DNA of 64,000 nucleotides from Rebecca billardiae RCC1528 (GCA_965240325.2 OZ251226.1:620001-684000), one strand, 5' to 3'; counted from the stretch's first letter, positions 39,777 through 50,015 are shown. The notes: generated by a model from the sequence alone, not told the origin. Made by a program: numbers and translations.

Positions 39777-42700
39777 ATGGCTCCGTCGACGGCCGCCGAG
39801 GGCGACGCGCGCCTGATGCCGTCCGGGGCGCTGCGCAGCGACGCCGGGGCAGGTGCCCTGTCCACCGCGGGGGCGATGGCTCTCGGGGCCGATGGCGAGG
39901 AGGAGGACCCGCTCGCGCTCCTCCCGCCCGTCAACCCGCCCACGCCCGCTTCCCTCGGCGCGTCCGTCTCGCGCATCGCCGACCTCTTCGACGCCGCGAT
40001 GGAGTCGGCGCCGCCGCTGCGCCGACCGCTGCCGGCCGGGTACGAGCACATCTCGATCGGCGCGCTGCGCGACGAGCTGGAGGAGATCGCGCCGCTCGTG
40101 CCGGTCCGCGCCGTCCTGCCCGTGAGCGTCCGCCGCCTCCGCCTCCTCGTCTCGATGCACGGCAAGGCGCGCGAGTTTGCGCACTCGTTTACCCGTGTGA
40201 GTACGCGCAACTATATGCTGGCCAAGGCGTTCGGCTGGTTCAATCTGGGGCTGGGCGCGCTCGTGGCGCGGCTGGTGAGCACGCGCGGCGAGGTGGGCGC
40301 GGTCGCCACCTTCGCCGCCGTCTCGCAGGCCTTCATCTCCGCCAGCACCGCCTGGCTCGCCATCGCCGGCTACCAGGAGAAGATCCGAATCAACGAGGCG
40401 GCCGCTGACGCGTTCGGCGCGGTGGCCGACGAGGTGCTCGCGCTCGCGGCGGCGCTGGACCGGGGCTCGGCGCTCGCGCTGCACGGCACGTGCGCGCACC
40501 TCAAGCCCGACCGGCTCACCGCGCTCGCGCGCCTGCTGCGCACCGCCCCGGAGCGAGCCAAGGCGGCGCTGGCGTGGCTGCGCGGCGGCGGCGCGGCGAG
40601 GCTGGCGGCCGAGCAGGCGGCGCGCGCTCGCGACGGCGCGGCCGGCTTCGCCGCGGCGCAGCGTGAGCGCGCGCTCGAGCGCGCGCGCGCCATGGCCTCG
40701 GGCGGCGGCGTGGTCGAGCTCTCCGCCGACGAGGAGGCCAACCTCTTCGTGCAGTCCGCCCTCCGGCGCGCGACCGAGCTGCGCGTCGCGCACGCGGCCG
40801 GCGGCGCGCGCCAACGCGAGCTGGCAGACTCGCTCTCATTCGTGATCCTGGTGTGCTCGACGGCGGCGGGGCTGCTGCTGTTCAACGGCGGCGGCGGGGG
40901 CTCGGGCCCGGCGTCGTGGCTCGCCGCCCCGCTCGTCGCGCTCGTCCCCGCGCTCTCCGCCGTCGCGCAGTTCGCCGGCTTCGACGCGCGAGCGACCGCG
41001 CACACGCGCGCCGCGCGCCGCTACGCGGCCATCGCGCGCGAGGCAAAAACTGCGCTGCTTACGGCCACGGGCGCGGAGCAGCGCACGGCGCAGGCGGCGC
41101 TGACGCGGCGGCTGGAGGAGGCGGAGGCCGACGCGCCGCGCCTGCCGCCGCCGCTCCTCCTCCGCCTGCTCAGGGACGAGAAGGGCAAGACGCTGCTCCC
41201 CTTGCTCAGCGGCGTCGGCGCCGGCGCCGCGCTCGGCGGCGCGGCCGCGGGCGCCGGCGGCTGCCTTGCGTCGTTGCTCGGGCGTGCGGGCGGCGCCGCC
41301 GGCGCGGCGACGAGCGTTGTGCAAGCCGGCGCGGCCGCTCGCGCGCGAGCGGGCGCCCCGGCCGCCGCGCGCGCGCCCGTCGCCGCGCCCGCCGCGCCCT
41401 TCGAGCCGCCCGCTGGCATCCAGCCGCCAAAGATGCCACCGCCCCCGGCCAAGCCGCGGCCGGCGGTGGGCGCGGACGCGGGCATGCAGAAGCTGCTGCG
41501 CTCGCTCGAGCTGCGCACCGCCGTGGCCTCGGTGAGCGTGCAGTACGGCGCGGCGCACGAGGCGATGCCGTCGCTGCCCAGCCGGGTGCGCAAGCGCTTC
41601 AAGCGCATCGCGCTCCGCGCCCTGCTCAAGGAGGCGAGAGCGGCCGCGCCGATGGATCGACCGCTGCTCCGCACGGATTCGATTTCGAAGCGGCGCGTGG
41701 AGTTGCTGGCGGGCTGGTACGCGCGCTGCTCCGACCTGGCGACGGCGCACGCGCAGTGCGCGGCCGTGGCGAGGGGGCACCTGAGCAGGGTGCAGCTCGC
41801 CGCGCTCAGCATCGCCACCGCCATCTCGATGCTGCTCATCGTCCTCCCACCGGACTTGCGCCCGGAAGTCCCGGACCTGCCGTCGGCTGAGGGCGCCAAC
41901 GGCACGGCGACGGCCGACGGCGGCGGCGGCGGCGGCGCGGACGGCGGCGGCGCGGACGGCGGCGGCGCGGCCGAGCGGCGCGCGCTCGCGAGCGTGGGCG
42001 CGAGCGCCGTGATGGCCGTCGGCGGCTCGCTCGGCTCGGCCGTGGGCGCGGGCGTCGGCCGCCTGCCCTCGGTGCTCTGGCGGCGGGCGCGGCAGCAGCG
42101 CGGCCAAGCCGCCGGCGCGGGCGCGGCCGACCGCACCGATTGCTCGGGCTCGGCCGCAGCCGGAGCAGGCGGCGCGTCCGCGCGATCGCGCGCGAGCAGC
42201 CGGCGGCTGGAGGGCAGCGGCGACGGTGCGGCTGCGGCCGAGACGAGCGCCGACGGCGTGCCCACCGCCGACGCTGCGCCCGGCGCAGCGCCCGCATCCG
42301 CACCCTCGGCCGAGCCGACGAGCGCCGCGCCCGCGCCTTCGCCCGCGCCCGGCGTGAGCGGCGCGGGCGAGGCGGCGGGTGGCTCGGAGGGTGGCACGCA
42401 GCCCACGCCGTCGGGCGGTGGCAGCGCCGCGCCCGCACCGATCGACCCCGGCGCCGCCGCCGAGCGCGCCGCCGCGCTGCTCCCCTCGCAGCCGCAGCCG
42501 CCGTCGTGGGCGTCGGGTGGCGTGGACGCGGACGAGGCGGCCGAGCGCGCGCGCGGCTGGCTGCGCACCGGCTGGCTCGGCGCCGCGCTCAAGCTGCTCG
42601 CGGCCAGCGTGGCGATCGTCGCCGGCATCGGCTCCGCCACCGTCTCCGCCCTCACCACATTCGCCAAGCTCAGCGGGTACGAGGCCCGCGCGGGCGCGCA

Positions 42701-44159
42701 CCAGGTGGCCGCGCGCGAGTTCGAGTCGATCGGCGCGGCGATTGATGCGCTGATGGTCAAGCTGCACAGCGCCAACGCGCGGCTCGGCGCGCGCGCGCCG
42801 AGCGGCGGCGCGGCCGCGGGCGGCGCGGCCGCGGGCGGCGCGGGCGGCACCGCGCTCAGCCCGGCGCTGTTCGAGGCGCTGGACTTTACGGATCGCTCGG
42901 CCGAGGACTCCGCCGCGCGCGCCGACCCGCTCGCCACGCACCCCGCCGCATCCGACCTCTCGAGCGCCTTGAGCGTCGCGCTCGACGGCGCGCAGCGCGC
43001 CTTTGAGCGCGCACAGCCGGGGACGGCCGCGGCCGCCGGGACGGGCGGCGGCGCGGGCGCGGGTGCCTCCGGCGCGGGCGCGGGTGGCGGCGCGAGCGGC
43101 GGCGCTGCGGTGCCGGCCGGCGGGCAGCTCGACCGCAGCATCAAGCTCCAGCAGTGGTACCGCACCTGCGGGGAGTACCGCATCGCGCACGCGCTGCTCG
43201 GCTCACGGCTTCGGGCGCGCGGCCGCGACCTCGCTTTCTTCTCGCTCACGCTCGCGTCCGCCGCGGCGGTCTGCCTCGTGTTCGGCGGCCCGCTGGCGGC
43301 GGTCGCGGGGGTGCTCGCCGCGCTCGTCACCGCCGCCAAGGGTGCGCGCGCCGCCGAGCCGCCGCGCGCGCCGGGCCGCGCCGCGCCCGATGGCGGCCGA
43401 GCCTGCCCTCCGCTGCGCGGCGTGCGGCGTGGCGCGCGGCCGTGCGCTGACCTCCGCACCTCCCCTCGCGCGCGCGCGCTACGCTGCGCTGCGCCTCGCG
43501 CGCGCCGTCGGCGTGGCGCAGCCTACGAGCGGTTCGCCAACTACGGCGAGCGCGCCGACCTGCACGAGCTGAGCCAGCGCGAGTTCGCGCTCCTGCAGCG
43601 CGAGCTGATGATGCTGCTGCGCACGGCGGGCGCGGACGCGCAGCGCGAGGCGTTCGAGCCGATCGCCGAGCGGCTGGTTGCCGCTCGCAAGGAGATGCCC
43701 GCGCTCGGCGGCGCGATCGAGCGCTGGTCGGATGAGGACGGCGAGCCGATGTTCAGCCTGATCACCGACCGCGCGCGGCGGAACGCCGTGCGCGGCGTGA
43801 ACGGCTTCGTGGGCGCGCCGCCGCTCTCGGCCGGCCGCGACGCGCTCAAGCGCGCGGCAGGTGCGGCAAGCCTCCCGGGCGGAGACTCGTCGGACGATTT
43901 CTCCGACGACGACGACGACGAGGACGACGACGGCCAGCTGGGGCGAGGCGCTGCCGGCGGCCTCCTGGGCGCGGCCAAGCGCGCGCTGCTCGGCGCGAGC
44001 GGCGGCGGCAGCTGCGGCGCTGCCGGCGCGACGATGCCCGGCGGGGCCTCTGCGGCTGCCTCCGCAGCTGCTGGTGCCGCGGCTGCTGGTGCGGCTGCGG
44101 GTGCTGCTGGCCAGGCCAGCGCCGCCGGCTGCAGAGCCGTGGCGTCCAGCGGGCGCTGA
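39777..44159 (+). CDS. Four-module SLATT-like two-TM membrane protein
   Basis: Exons 39777-43341 and 43522-44159 (donor GTGCGC, acceptor GCGCAG; 1400 aa). Four units share one plan: a polar helix with a conserved His, two hydrophobic helices, then FxxxxxRAxxHxxAxxxFxxI and a closing helix. Approximate residues: unit 1 122-226; unit 2 327-429; unit 3 642-998, whose hairpin is split by about 240 residues of low-complexity Ala/Gly/Ser; unit 4 1117-1224. The plan matches SLATT-type domains (SMODS- and SLOG-associated 2TM effectors of bacterial nucleotide-signalled immunity, with relatives in algae, fungi and giant viruses). The module call is pattern-based. Splicing restores unit 4 exactly (VTAAK-AYERFANYGERADLHEL). 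The C-terminus has an Asp-rich run and an Ala-rich tail. Function is unknown; a membrane pore or ligand-sensing effector is inference. Start: ATG at 39777 in a CACGATGG context. Confidence 0.7.
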   Translation: MAPSTAAEGDARLMPSGALRSDAGAGALSTAGAMALGADGEEEDPLALLPPVNPPTPASLGASVSRIADLFDAAMESAPPLRRPLPAGYEHISIGALRDELEEIAPLVPVRAVLPVSVRRLRLLVSMHGKAREFAHSFTRVSTRNYMLAKAFGWFNLGLGALVARLVSTRGEVGAVATFAAVSQAFISASTAWLAIAGYQEKIRINEAAADAFGAVADEVLALAAALDRGSALALHGTCAHLKPDRLTALARLLRTAPERAKAALAWLRGGGAARLAAEQAARARDGAAGFAAAQRERALERARAMASGGGVVELSADEEANLFVQSALRRATELRVAHAAGGARQRELADSLSFVILVCSTAAGLLLFNGGGGGSGPASWLAAPLVALVPALSAVAQFAGFDARATAHTRAARRYAAIAREAKTALLTATGAEQRTAQAALTRRLEEAEADAPRLPPPLLLRLLRDEKGKTLLPLLSGVGAGAALGGAAAGAGGCLASLLGRAGGAAGAATSVVQAGAAARARAGAPAAARAPVAAPAAPFEPPAGIQPPKMPPPPAKPRPAVGADAGMQKLLRSLELRTAVASVSVQYGAAHEAMPSLPSRVRKRFKRIALRALLKEARAAAPMDRPLLRTDSISKRRVELLAGWYARCSDLATAHAQCAAVARGHLSRVQLAALSIATAISMLLIVLPPDLRPEVPDLPSAEGANGTATADGGGGGGADGGGADGGGAAERRALASVGASAVMAVGGSLGSAVGAGVGRLPSVLWRRARQQRGQAAGAGAADRTDCSGSAAAGAGGASARSRASSRRLEGSGDGAAAAETSADGVPTADAAPGAAPASAPSAEPTSAAPAPSPAPGVSGAGEAAGGSEGGTQPTPSGGGSAAPAPIDPGAAAERAAALLPSQPQPPSWASGGVDADEAAERARGWLRTGWLGAALKLLAASVAIVAGIGSATVSALTTFAKLSGYEARAGAHQVAAREFESIGAAIDALMVKLHSANARLGARAPSGGAAAGGAAAGGAGGTALSPALFEALDFTDRSAEDSAARADPLATHPAASDLSSALSVALDGAQRAFERAQPGTAAAAGTGGGAGAGASGAGAGGGASGGAAVPAGGQLDRSIKLQQWYRTCGEYRIAHALLGSRLRARGRDLAFFSLTLASAAAVCLVFGGPLAAVAGVLAALVTAAKGARAAEPPRAPGRAAPDGGRACPPLRGVRRGARPCADLRTSPRARALRCAAPRARRRRGAAYERFANYGERADLHELSQREFALLQRELMMLLRTAGADAQREAFEPIAERLVAARKEMPALGGAIERWSDEDGEPMFSLITDRARRNAVRGVNGFVGAPPLSAGRDALKRAAGAASLPGGDSSDDFSDDDDDEDDDGQLGRGAAGGLLGAAKRALLGASGGGSCGAAGATMPGGASAAASAAAGAAAAGAAAGAAGQASAAGCRAVASSGR

Positions 44160-44644
44160 GGAGCGCTGTCTCCCTCCCTCACTCCCTCTGCTTTCTCTCT
44201 CTCTCGACTGCTACTGCCAGTCTGCAGACCCGGGCCGTAAGCGCGCGCATTATTTGGTGGAAGTGGCCACGCGGACGGGACTCTGATGATTTAGAGATCA
44301 TACCAGTACCCGCACACGGCACGTAGTTACCTGCGTCGTTAAATCACATGATAGAGAGAGAGAGAAAATGAGTCTGTGCTCACGTGCCTGTCTTCAAATA
44401 ATAGACTCATTTTACCTGCGGCGTAGGTTCATGTATTACCGCTGAGCCCAAAAGTACCCGCTACCGTTAGGACAAGGGAATCTGCCGCGATGGATCCCTT
44501 GGGCAAATTCTTATTGGCCGCAATTTGCAGCCGATCGAGAGTACTTCTGCGAGAGACGAGTTGAGTGCTCGCCGGCCCCCCCTCCCGGGCACACTCAGAC
44601 GACGCTGGCCGCCCATCCGTAGGGTAACCGCGGTGGTGCGCAGA
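44160..44644. other. Intergenic, simple sequence and upstream region of the kinase
   Basis: Contains (CT)n at 44190-44207, (GA)n at 44350-44365 and a diverged CGTTAAATCA motif (44337) related to the direct repeats at 22361 and 23575. The region must hold the histidine-kinase promoter. Confidence 0.5.
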
Positions 44645-47280
44645 ATGGTCTGGGCATGCTGGGCAGAGCATCGCGTGGAGACGCCCCCGAGTGCGCGCCT
44701 GTCCTGGCTCCAGAACTGCTTCGAGGATCCTGATCTCGAGGCGCGGTATCAGCGCGACCTGCACCGGCCGCTCGTGATGCGGCGCGGGCTCCGGCTCGCG
44801 CTCGCGTACCCGCTGCTCGTGCTCTTCTACATGTGCGCGGACTGCGTGCTGTGGGGCGAGGGTGCGCTGCCACTCGGCCCGCTCCTGGGCTTCACCCTCG
44901 GCTGGCTCTCGATCGCCGCGTACGCGCGCCTCGCCGACCGCCGCGGCTGGGGCGCGCGCCCGGTCGAGCTCGCTGTCGCGTGTGGCTTTGTGGGAACGTA
45001 CAGCATCTACTTCACGGTGAGCTTCGGCGTGCCGGCGCTTTTCGCACCCGAGAAGCTGGTGTCGGGCCCGCTGGGCGTGGTGTACGAGATGTACCTGGTG
45101 AACGAGATGACGATGGCGCTGGCGCTCGTCGCCGCCGCGATGCCGCTGCGCGCGTGGATCTTCGGCACCGCCGCGCTCCTGCTCGCGCTCGTCGTCGTCT
45201 TGAACGGGATGGTGGTGATGCTGACGCGCGCGCAGTGCGCACCCGCGTCGCTGCCGTCGAGCCCGTCGCTGGGCGACGAGGAGCGCGCCGCCGCCGCACG
45301 CATGGACCTGATTCACCTCTACGGCGACGTGATGTTTGCTGTGTTCGCCCTGCTCACGACGGTGGCAAAGGCGCAGCTGGGGCGCATGGCGCGGAGCGAG
45401 TACGCGTCCCGCGTGTCGATCGAGGCGGCGGCGGAGGAGCGCGCGCGCATGCTGCGCGTGGAGGCGGAGCACGAGCTCAAGCTCCGCACGGCGGAGGCGG
45501 AGCGCGCCTCCCGATCTCGGCTGATCCGCGTGGTGATGCACGACCTGCGCAGCCCGCTGCTCAGCGTCTCCAACGCGGCGGAGGTGCTGCAGGAGCTGCC
45601 GCCCGAGAGCCGGATGGGCGAGCCGAGCACGCGCGACCTGGTCGAGGCGGTGGGCACGTGCTCCGAGCTCGTGCAGAACATCGTGAGCGACATCCTTGGT
45701 GCGTGCCGCGCGCCGTGTACGCGCGGGGCGGGCATGCAGCCTCGGCGCCCGCGCCCGTCGCCGCCCGCCGTGCTCACGCGCGCGCGCGCGCCCCTCGCGC
45801 CCGCCTCCGCCCGCGCCCACCCCTCGGCGCAGACTTTGAGCGAATCGACTCTGGCAAGCTGGTGCTCGTCAAGACGCCCTTCCGCCTCGCCGCGCTCGTG
45901 CGCGCGGCGCTGCAGACGTTTGGCGGGCTCTCGAGCAAGACGGGCGTGCGGCTCGGGCTCGCGCAGCCGACGCCGCCCGAGCTGCTGGACGGGGTGTACA
46001 TGGGCGACATGCGCCGGCTGCAGCAGTGCCTCAACAACGCGCTCTCCAACGCGATGAAGTTCACAGAGCGCGGCGGGAGCGTCACCGTGCACGTGCGCGC
46101 CAGCACGCCGCGGCCTCGCGCCGGGCAGCCCCACGACGTCGAGATCTGCGTGCAGGACACGGGGATGGGGCTGACGGCCGAGGAGCAGCTCGCGGTGAAC
46201 CACGGCGCGGTCTTCACGCAGGTGGGCAAGGGGCAGCTGCAGGGCAGCGGCGCGAGCGGGCTCGGGCTCAACATCACGCGCGAGATCCTGCGGCTGCACG
46301 GCGAGTGCTCGATGCACCTCTCCTCAGAGGGCCTTGGCCAGGGCGCCTTGTGCGTCTTCAAGCTGAGGCTGGTGGCGGCGGACGCGGAGAGCCGCGGCCA
46401 GCGGCCCGAGTCAGCTTCCGACGAGGTTCGCGCGGCGCTGCGCTCGCAGGAGGCGCGGTGCCAGCAGCAGCCGGAGGCGCACCACGCGCCGCTGCCGCTC
46501 GCCGCCACCGTGCCCACTGCGCAGCCTCCGCCCTCGCCGCCGCCGCCGCTCGCGAGCGCGCCGCTCGTGCGCGTGCTGCACGCCGAGGACGACGCGGTGC
46601 TGCGGCGCACCATCCAGCTGCGCTGCTTCAACAAGCTCGACGTGGCGGTGGACGTGGCGGTGAACGGCGCGGAAGTCATCTCACGCATCGTCGAGGATGG
46701 CGCGCACTACGACGTGGTGGTGCTGGACAACCAGGTGGGTGTGGGGGGCGCAGCGGCGGCTCGTGGGGAGCAGCGGCGGCCGACGCGCTGCGCACGCCCA
46801 CCGCCGCGGGCAGCGCGCGGTGCGCGCGCGCGCCCGCGCGACGCGCGCTCACGCCGCGACTCCCCACGCGCCTGGCGCGCGCGCGCGCGCCGGGCGCAGA
46901 TGCCCATCTGCAACGGCGAGGTCTCGGCGCGCAAGCTGCGCGCGGCGGGCTTCCCCGGCATCATCATCGGCATGACGGGCGACCCGGCCGGCTGCACCGA
47001 GCGGACCGACTTTGAGGCGGCCGGGCTCAACATGTGCGTGGACAAGAACACGTCCGGCATGGGGCAGCTGACCGCGCTGCTGCGCGAGCTCATCCGCCAG
47101 CAGAGCAGGCGGCACGGCGGCGCGGCCGCTGCGGGCGAGAGCTCCGCTGCGGGCGAGGCCGCCGCCGCCAGCCACCTGTCAGATGCTCGCGGCTCGCCGC
47201 CTCACCGGGGCGATACTGAGAATCCCTCCGCGTCGTCCTCGTCCTCTGACACTGCCGCCGCTGGCAGCGGTGGCGACTGA
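44645..47280 (+). CDS. Hybrid membrane histidine kinase with receiver domain
   Basis: Three exons (44645-45698, 45833-46734, 46900-47280) give 778 aa. The N-terminal half has about six hydrophobic segments (from LALAYPLLVLFYMCADCVLW near residue 40 to VMFAVFALLTTV near 230), then a coiled-coil dimerisation helix. The phospho-acceptor motif is VVMHDLRSPLLSV, with His299. The ATPase domain carries the N-box NALSNAMKFT, G1 DTGMGL and G2 GASGLGLNI. A Pro/Ala linker leads to a receiver domain with LHAEDDAVLRR (acidic pocket), Asp650 in VVLDNQMP and Lys701 in CVDKN. All catalytic residues are therefore present. Splicing at the first intron restores SDIL-DFERIDSGKL, the normal end of a HisKA domain. 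The second intron (165 bp, stop-free) falls directly after the phospho-Asp motif. The sensed signal is unknown. The frame upstream of the ATG begins at a TTG. Confidence 0.9.
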
Positions 47281-47641
47281 TTCCGAGGTCGGATGAGTCT
47301 GATGCCAGCGCTCTGGGCTGATGCTAGTATCATCGGTCAGTACTAGCTTGGCCGGCTGCTGATGAACCAGACGGACGACGGCCGCCGTGCCGCGGTGCGA
47401 TTATGAAGCCGCAGCCTACGCGACGGGCGCGCCGCGCGCGCGCGCCGCCCGGGTATAATAAAGCAATCATCAACTACGGTGTGGTGACTCTAGCTTTCGA
47501 TGGCAAGTAGTCTTCCTGCTCACCTAAGTAGCTGCTAGTCGGAGCAGTCAGTCGACAGACTGCGTTACAGTAGTCGTCACGGCCCGCGCGGAGTACCAAA
47601 GGGGAAGGTCAACAGCACGGCTTATATATCAGATATATTAT
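47281..47641. other. Convergent intergenic region
   Basis: Probable 3' UTRs of the kinase (plus) and the following minus gene. A GTATAATAAAGCAATC segment at 47453-47468 and TATATATCAGATATATT at 47624-47640 are AT-rich and could serve polyadenylation. No gene is seen. Confidence 0.45.
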
Positions 47642-48286
47642 TCAAGAGCCCCAGTCGACGCGGAACACCTGCGCAATGCCCGAATCACTGAGCGTGCGTC
47701 CAAACTTGGCCTCGTAGGCGGCCTTGAACAGGGCCTTCTCGGCGCGAGAGATCTTGTCGACCTGGCTGATCCCCTCGAAGAAGTACGTGCGGCCGTCCTG
47801 GAAGATGGCCTTGCTGCCCTTTTTGAATGCGGCCAATACGTCCGAGGCCGTGATCTCCTTGCCAGGCGTTCCCACGAAGATGATGTCATTCTTGCGGTCC
47901 GGCTCGTGCTTGTTGCCGTACCAGTCTTCGATCCACTCACCATCGTCGAGCAAGGCATGCTCGACAACCTGGTGGTCGATGATGACCGACGCGCCCTCCT
48001 CGCCGATGACCAAGTCCGCAATGTCGTTTCCGTCGATGTCGTTTCCGTGGAGGGAGTCATCAGAACATTCGTGATCGTCCACGTCGACCACAAGGAAGCT
48101 ATCGAAGGCCTCCTTGATCTCGGTGCGCAGGCGTTTCAGGCTCTTTGCGCGGTCGGTTGCTGCAGCAACCTTTGGCTCGTCGAGGCTTGTCGACTTCTTG
48201 GCAGCAGTCTTCGAGCGCTTGGTGATACCCTTGGGCGCCTCTCTCGACGCCGCCTTCGACAAGGACTTCTTTGCCTTGGCCGGCAT
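47642..48286 (-). CDS. Unknown 214-aa protein with lysine-rich N-terminal tail
   Basis: The ATG at 48286 starts MPAKAKKSLSKAASREAPKGITKRSKTAAKKS, a Lys/Ala/Ser-rich tail resembling those of histone H1-like or other nuclear basic proteins. The upstream extension lacks an ATG. The rest is acidic and ordered: VVDVDDHECSDDSLHGNDIDGNDIADLVIGEEG, then IIFVGTPGKEITASDVLAAFKKGSKAIFQDGRTYFFEGI and EKALFKAAYEAKFGRTLSDSGIAQVFRVDWGS. Two or three pseudo-repeated D(I/L)xGND-type turns are visible. I do not recognise a family. Codon use is less GC-extreme than its neighbours. Nuclear localisation is a weak inference. Confidence 0.7.
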   Translation of the reverse strand: MPAKAKKSLSKAASREAPKGITKRSKTAAKKSTSLDEPKVAAATDRAKSLKRLRTEIKEAFDSFLVVDVDDHECSDDSLHGNDIDGNDIADLVIGEEGASVIIDHQVVEHALLDDGEWIEDWYGNKHEPDRKNDIIFVGTPGKEITASDVLAAFKKGSKAIFQDGRTYFFEGISQVDKISRAEKALFKAAYEAKFGRTLSDSGIAQVFRVDWGS

Positions 48287-48668
48287 GATGTGGGTGTCGT
48301 TCGCGGTCAGAGCAGTTCGTTGTGGGCGGGTGCGGCGGTGCGCGCCGTGCTCGGAGAGCTGGAGGGTAGACGGACTGACCGGCACACAGTTTGCTTTGTC
48401 CTTTCCGGCAGGCAAGTCCGGTGATTTGCGCAGCCGGACAGCTGCCCCAGTCGCCCGGGCGACCGCTGGTTGGGCCAGTCAGCATCAGTCCGTCTGTTTG
48501 CACTTTGCAGACCCGGCACGCTGTCGATTAAGAACTGACACTGCTGCTGTCGCGCTCATCACGACACAGCAGGGCGTCCCTAGGCATAATTGACAGAGGA
48601 AGTCTGAAATCTGGAATCGCCGCCTGCTCGTCGCACCGGTCGCACGCTGTAGCAGCCGTCAGCAGTCA
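48287..48668. other. Intergenic region, promoter side of the basic-tailed gene
   Basis: No supported gene. It contains the 5' flank of the minus gene at 48286 and the 3' flank of the sulfotransferase-like gene. GCCCGGGCGACC-like GC blocks are the only notable feature. Confidence 0.4.
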
Positions 48669-49814
48669 TTACATTGGCGTGCGGGCGAAGAGTGGCCCGA
48701 CGACCTCGGCGCACGCGAGCCTTGCGATCAGCGCGTGTGTCTCCGCCAGCCACTCGCTGCTTGCGTTCAACTGTCGCGCCTCTGCGAGCCAGCGAGGCTG
48801 CAGCCCGCCCTGCAGCGTGCGCGCGCGGGCCCCCGGCTTGAACGCGACCGCCTCCTCAAAGGCAGCGCCCAGGGCACGCTCAGGGAGCGCGCAGGCACGC
48901 GCGAGCCGCCTGCCGGCTTCAGCCGGGGCTCCGAGCGTCTGCCCAAAGTCGAAGACCTCCACGGTCGCCGCCGGACACGCCGAGCGCTGCCGCTGCGACA
49001 CTGTCAGGTCCACGAGCTGCCGATTGAGCTCAGCGGCGCCAGCCTCCAGCATGGCCGCCTGTGCCCTCGCGTCGCCGCGCTTGAACTTGCGCCTGAGCGA
49101 TGTGGACACCATGGCTTCGCCTGGGTGTCGCGCGAGCACTGCAACAGCCAGGCGCGCCCCCGAGGAGCACGAGAGGTGCCGGAGCAGGGGGAGGCTGGGC
49201 ATGCACTCGCTGCGGCCAAACGACGGGTAGGACATCTGTCCCATCTTGTCGGTGCTGCGCCCACCTTTGCTCCAGCGCCAGACATCGAGCGGGATGTCGA
49301 CGCCAGGCTCACAACGTGGAACTGGCCCAAGCTGACCGCGCGCACCGTTGAGCACGTACGTGCCCCCGTCCTGGCTCAGCTGTCGCAGCCTCCTCACCGC
49401 ACTCTGCTCGCCGCGCCGCCGCGCGGACGCGTTTGCCGAGACGGAAGCATGCCAGAAGGCGTGCGTGAGGCACGGATCCGACTTGAAGGTAACGCGAGCA
49501 TGGTGCGTGCGCAAGGCAGCCCGCCACGGCCAATGGTGCCCGCTGCCCTCGAAGCCCGCGATGAAAAGGAGCGTCAGGGCTCTATGCCCTCGTCCGCCAT
49601 GCTGCGCGGCCGCCCCGCGCTCGGAGGCACGCGCTCGAGAGCGCGCTCTGACACCACACGGGGAGGGTGCTGCACCTGGATGTTGTATCCCAGCCACCTC
49701 GAGAGTGCAGCCACGCCAAACACCTGCCTGCGCTGTGAGCGACGCCGCCGGCCCGACTGATCGAGCCCCAGCCGAAGGGAAGAACTGGAAGATGAAGGGT
49801 GGGCAGGTCCACAT
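48669..49814 (-). CDS. Sulfotransferase-like protein (SGHH-type P-loop)
   Basis: The stop codon lies at 48669-48671; the likeliest ATG is 49814 (381 aa), as the frame continues upstream only through a GTG. The core begins with LTLLFIAGFEGSGHHWPWR near residue 85, which fits the phosphate-binding loop of an algal sulfotransferase-like family (G-x-E-G-S/T-G-H-H). MGQMSYPSFGR and LAVAVLARHPGEAMVSTSLRRKF near residue 235 correspond to the second conserved strand, where R-x-P precedes the PAPS-contacting Ser. Most of the first 80 residues are low-complexity, so the true start may be further inside, possibly directly before the hydrophobic LTLLFIAGF stretch. Likely Golgi, PAPS-dependent; the acceptor is unknown. 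It is not closely similar to the sulfotransferase-like protein at 27554. Confidence 0.6.
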   Translation of the reverse strand: MWTCPPFIFQFFPSAGARSVGPAASLTAQAGVWRGCTLEVAGIQHPGAAPSPCGVRARSRARASERGAAAQHGGRGHRALTLLFIAGFEGSGHHWPWRAALRTHHARVTFKSDPCLTHAFWHASVSANASARRRGEQSAVRRLRQLSQDGGTYVLNGARGQLGPVPRCEPGVDIPLDVWRWSKGGRSTDKMGQMSYPSFGRSECMPSLPLLRHLSCSSGARLAVAVLARHPGEAMVSTSLRRKFKRGDARAQAAMLEAGAAELNRQLVDLTVSQRQRSACPAATVEVFDFGQTLGAPAEAGRRLARACALPERALGAAFEEAVAFKPGARARTLQGGLQPRWLAEARQLNASSEWLAETHALIARLACAEVVGPLFARTPM

Positions 49815-50015
49815 GCCCGGCGTAAACTGCGCGCTGCTCGCCCGCGGAGGCAAGCAGCGCACCCCCGCCGCCTTCGCAAGCAGCGGGGGCGGGGGAAAGC
49901 CCACAGTACTGACCGTACTGTTATTGTTAACTGTACACCGCGGCCGTCACTCCTCAGAAGCGCACAGTAGATGACTACATAGTCAGAAACGACGACGACT
50001 GTCTTTATGATGGCA

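Noticed and set aside
41021-43459. 812-codon open frame antisense to the SLATT-like gene, and the 796-codon frame antisense to IML1 (8533-10923)
   Set aside because: Same GC artefact: Pro/Ala/Ser-rich text without domains. The sense strands have ordered blocks and correct splice sites.
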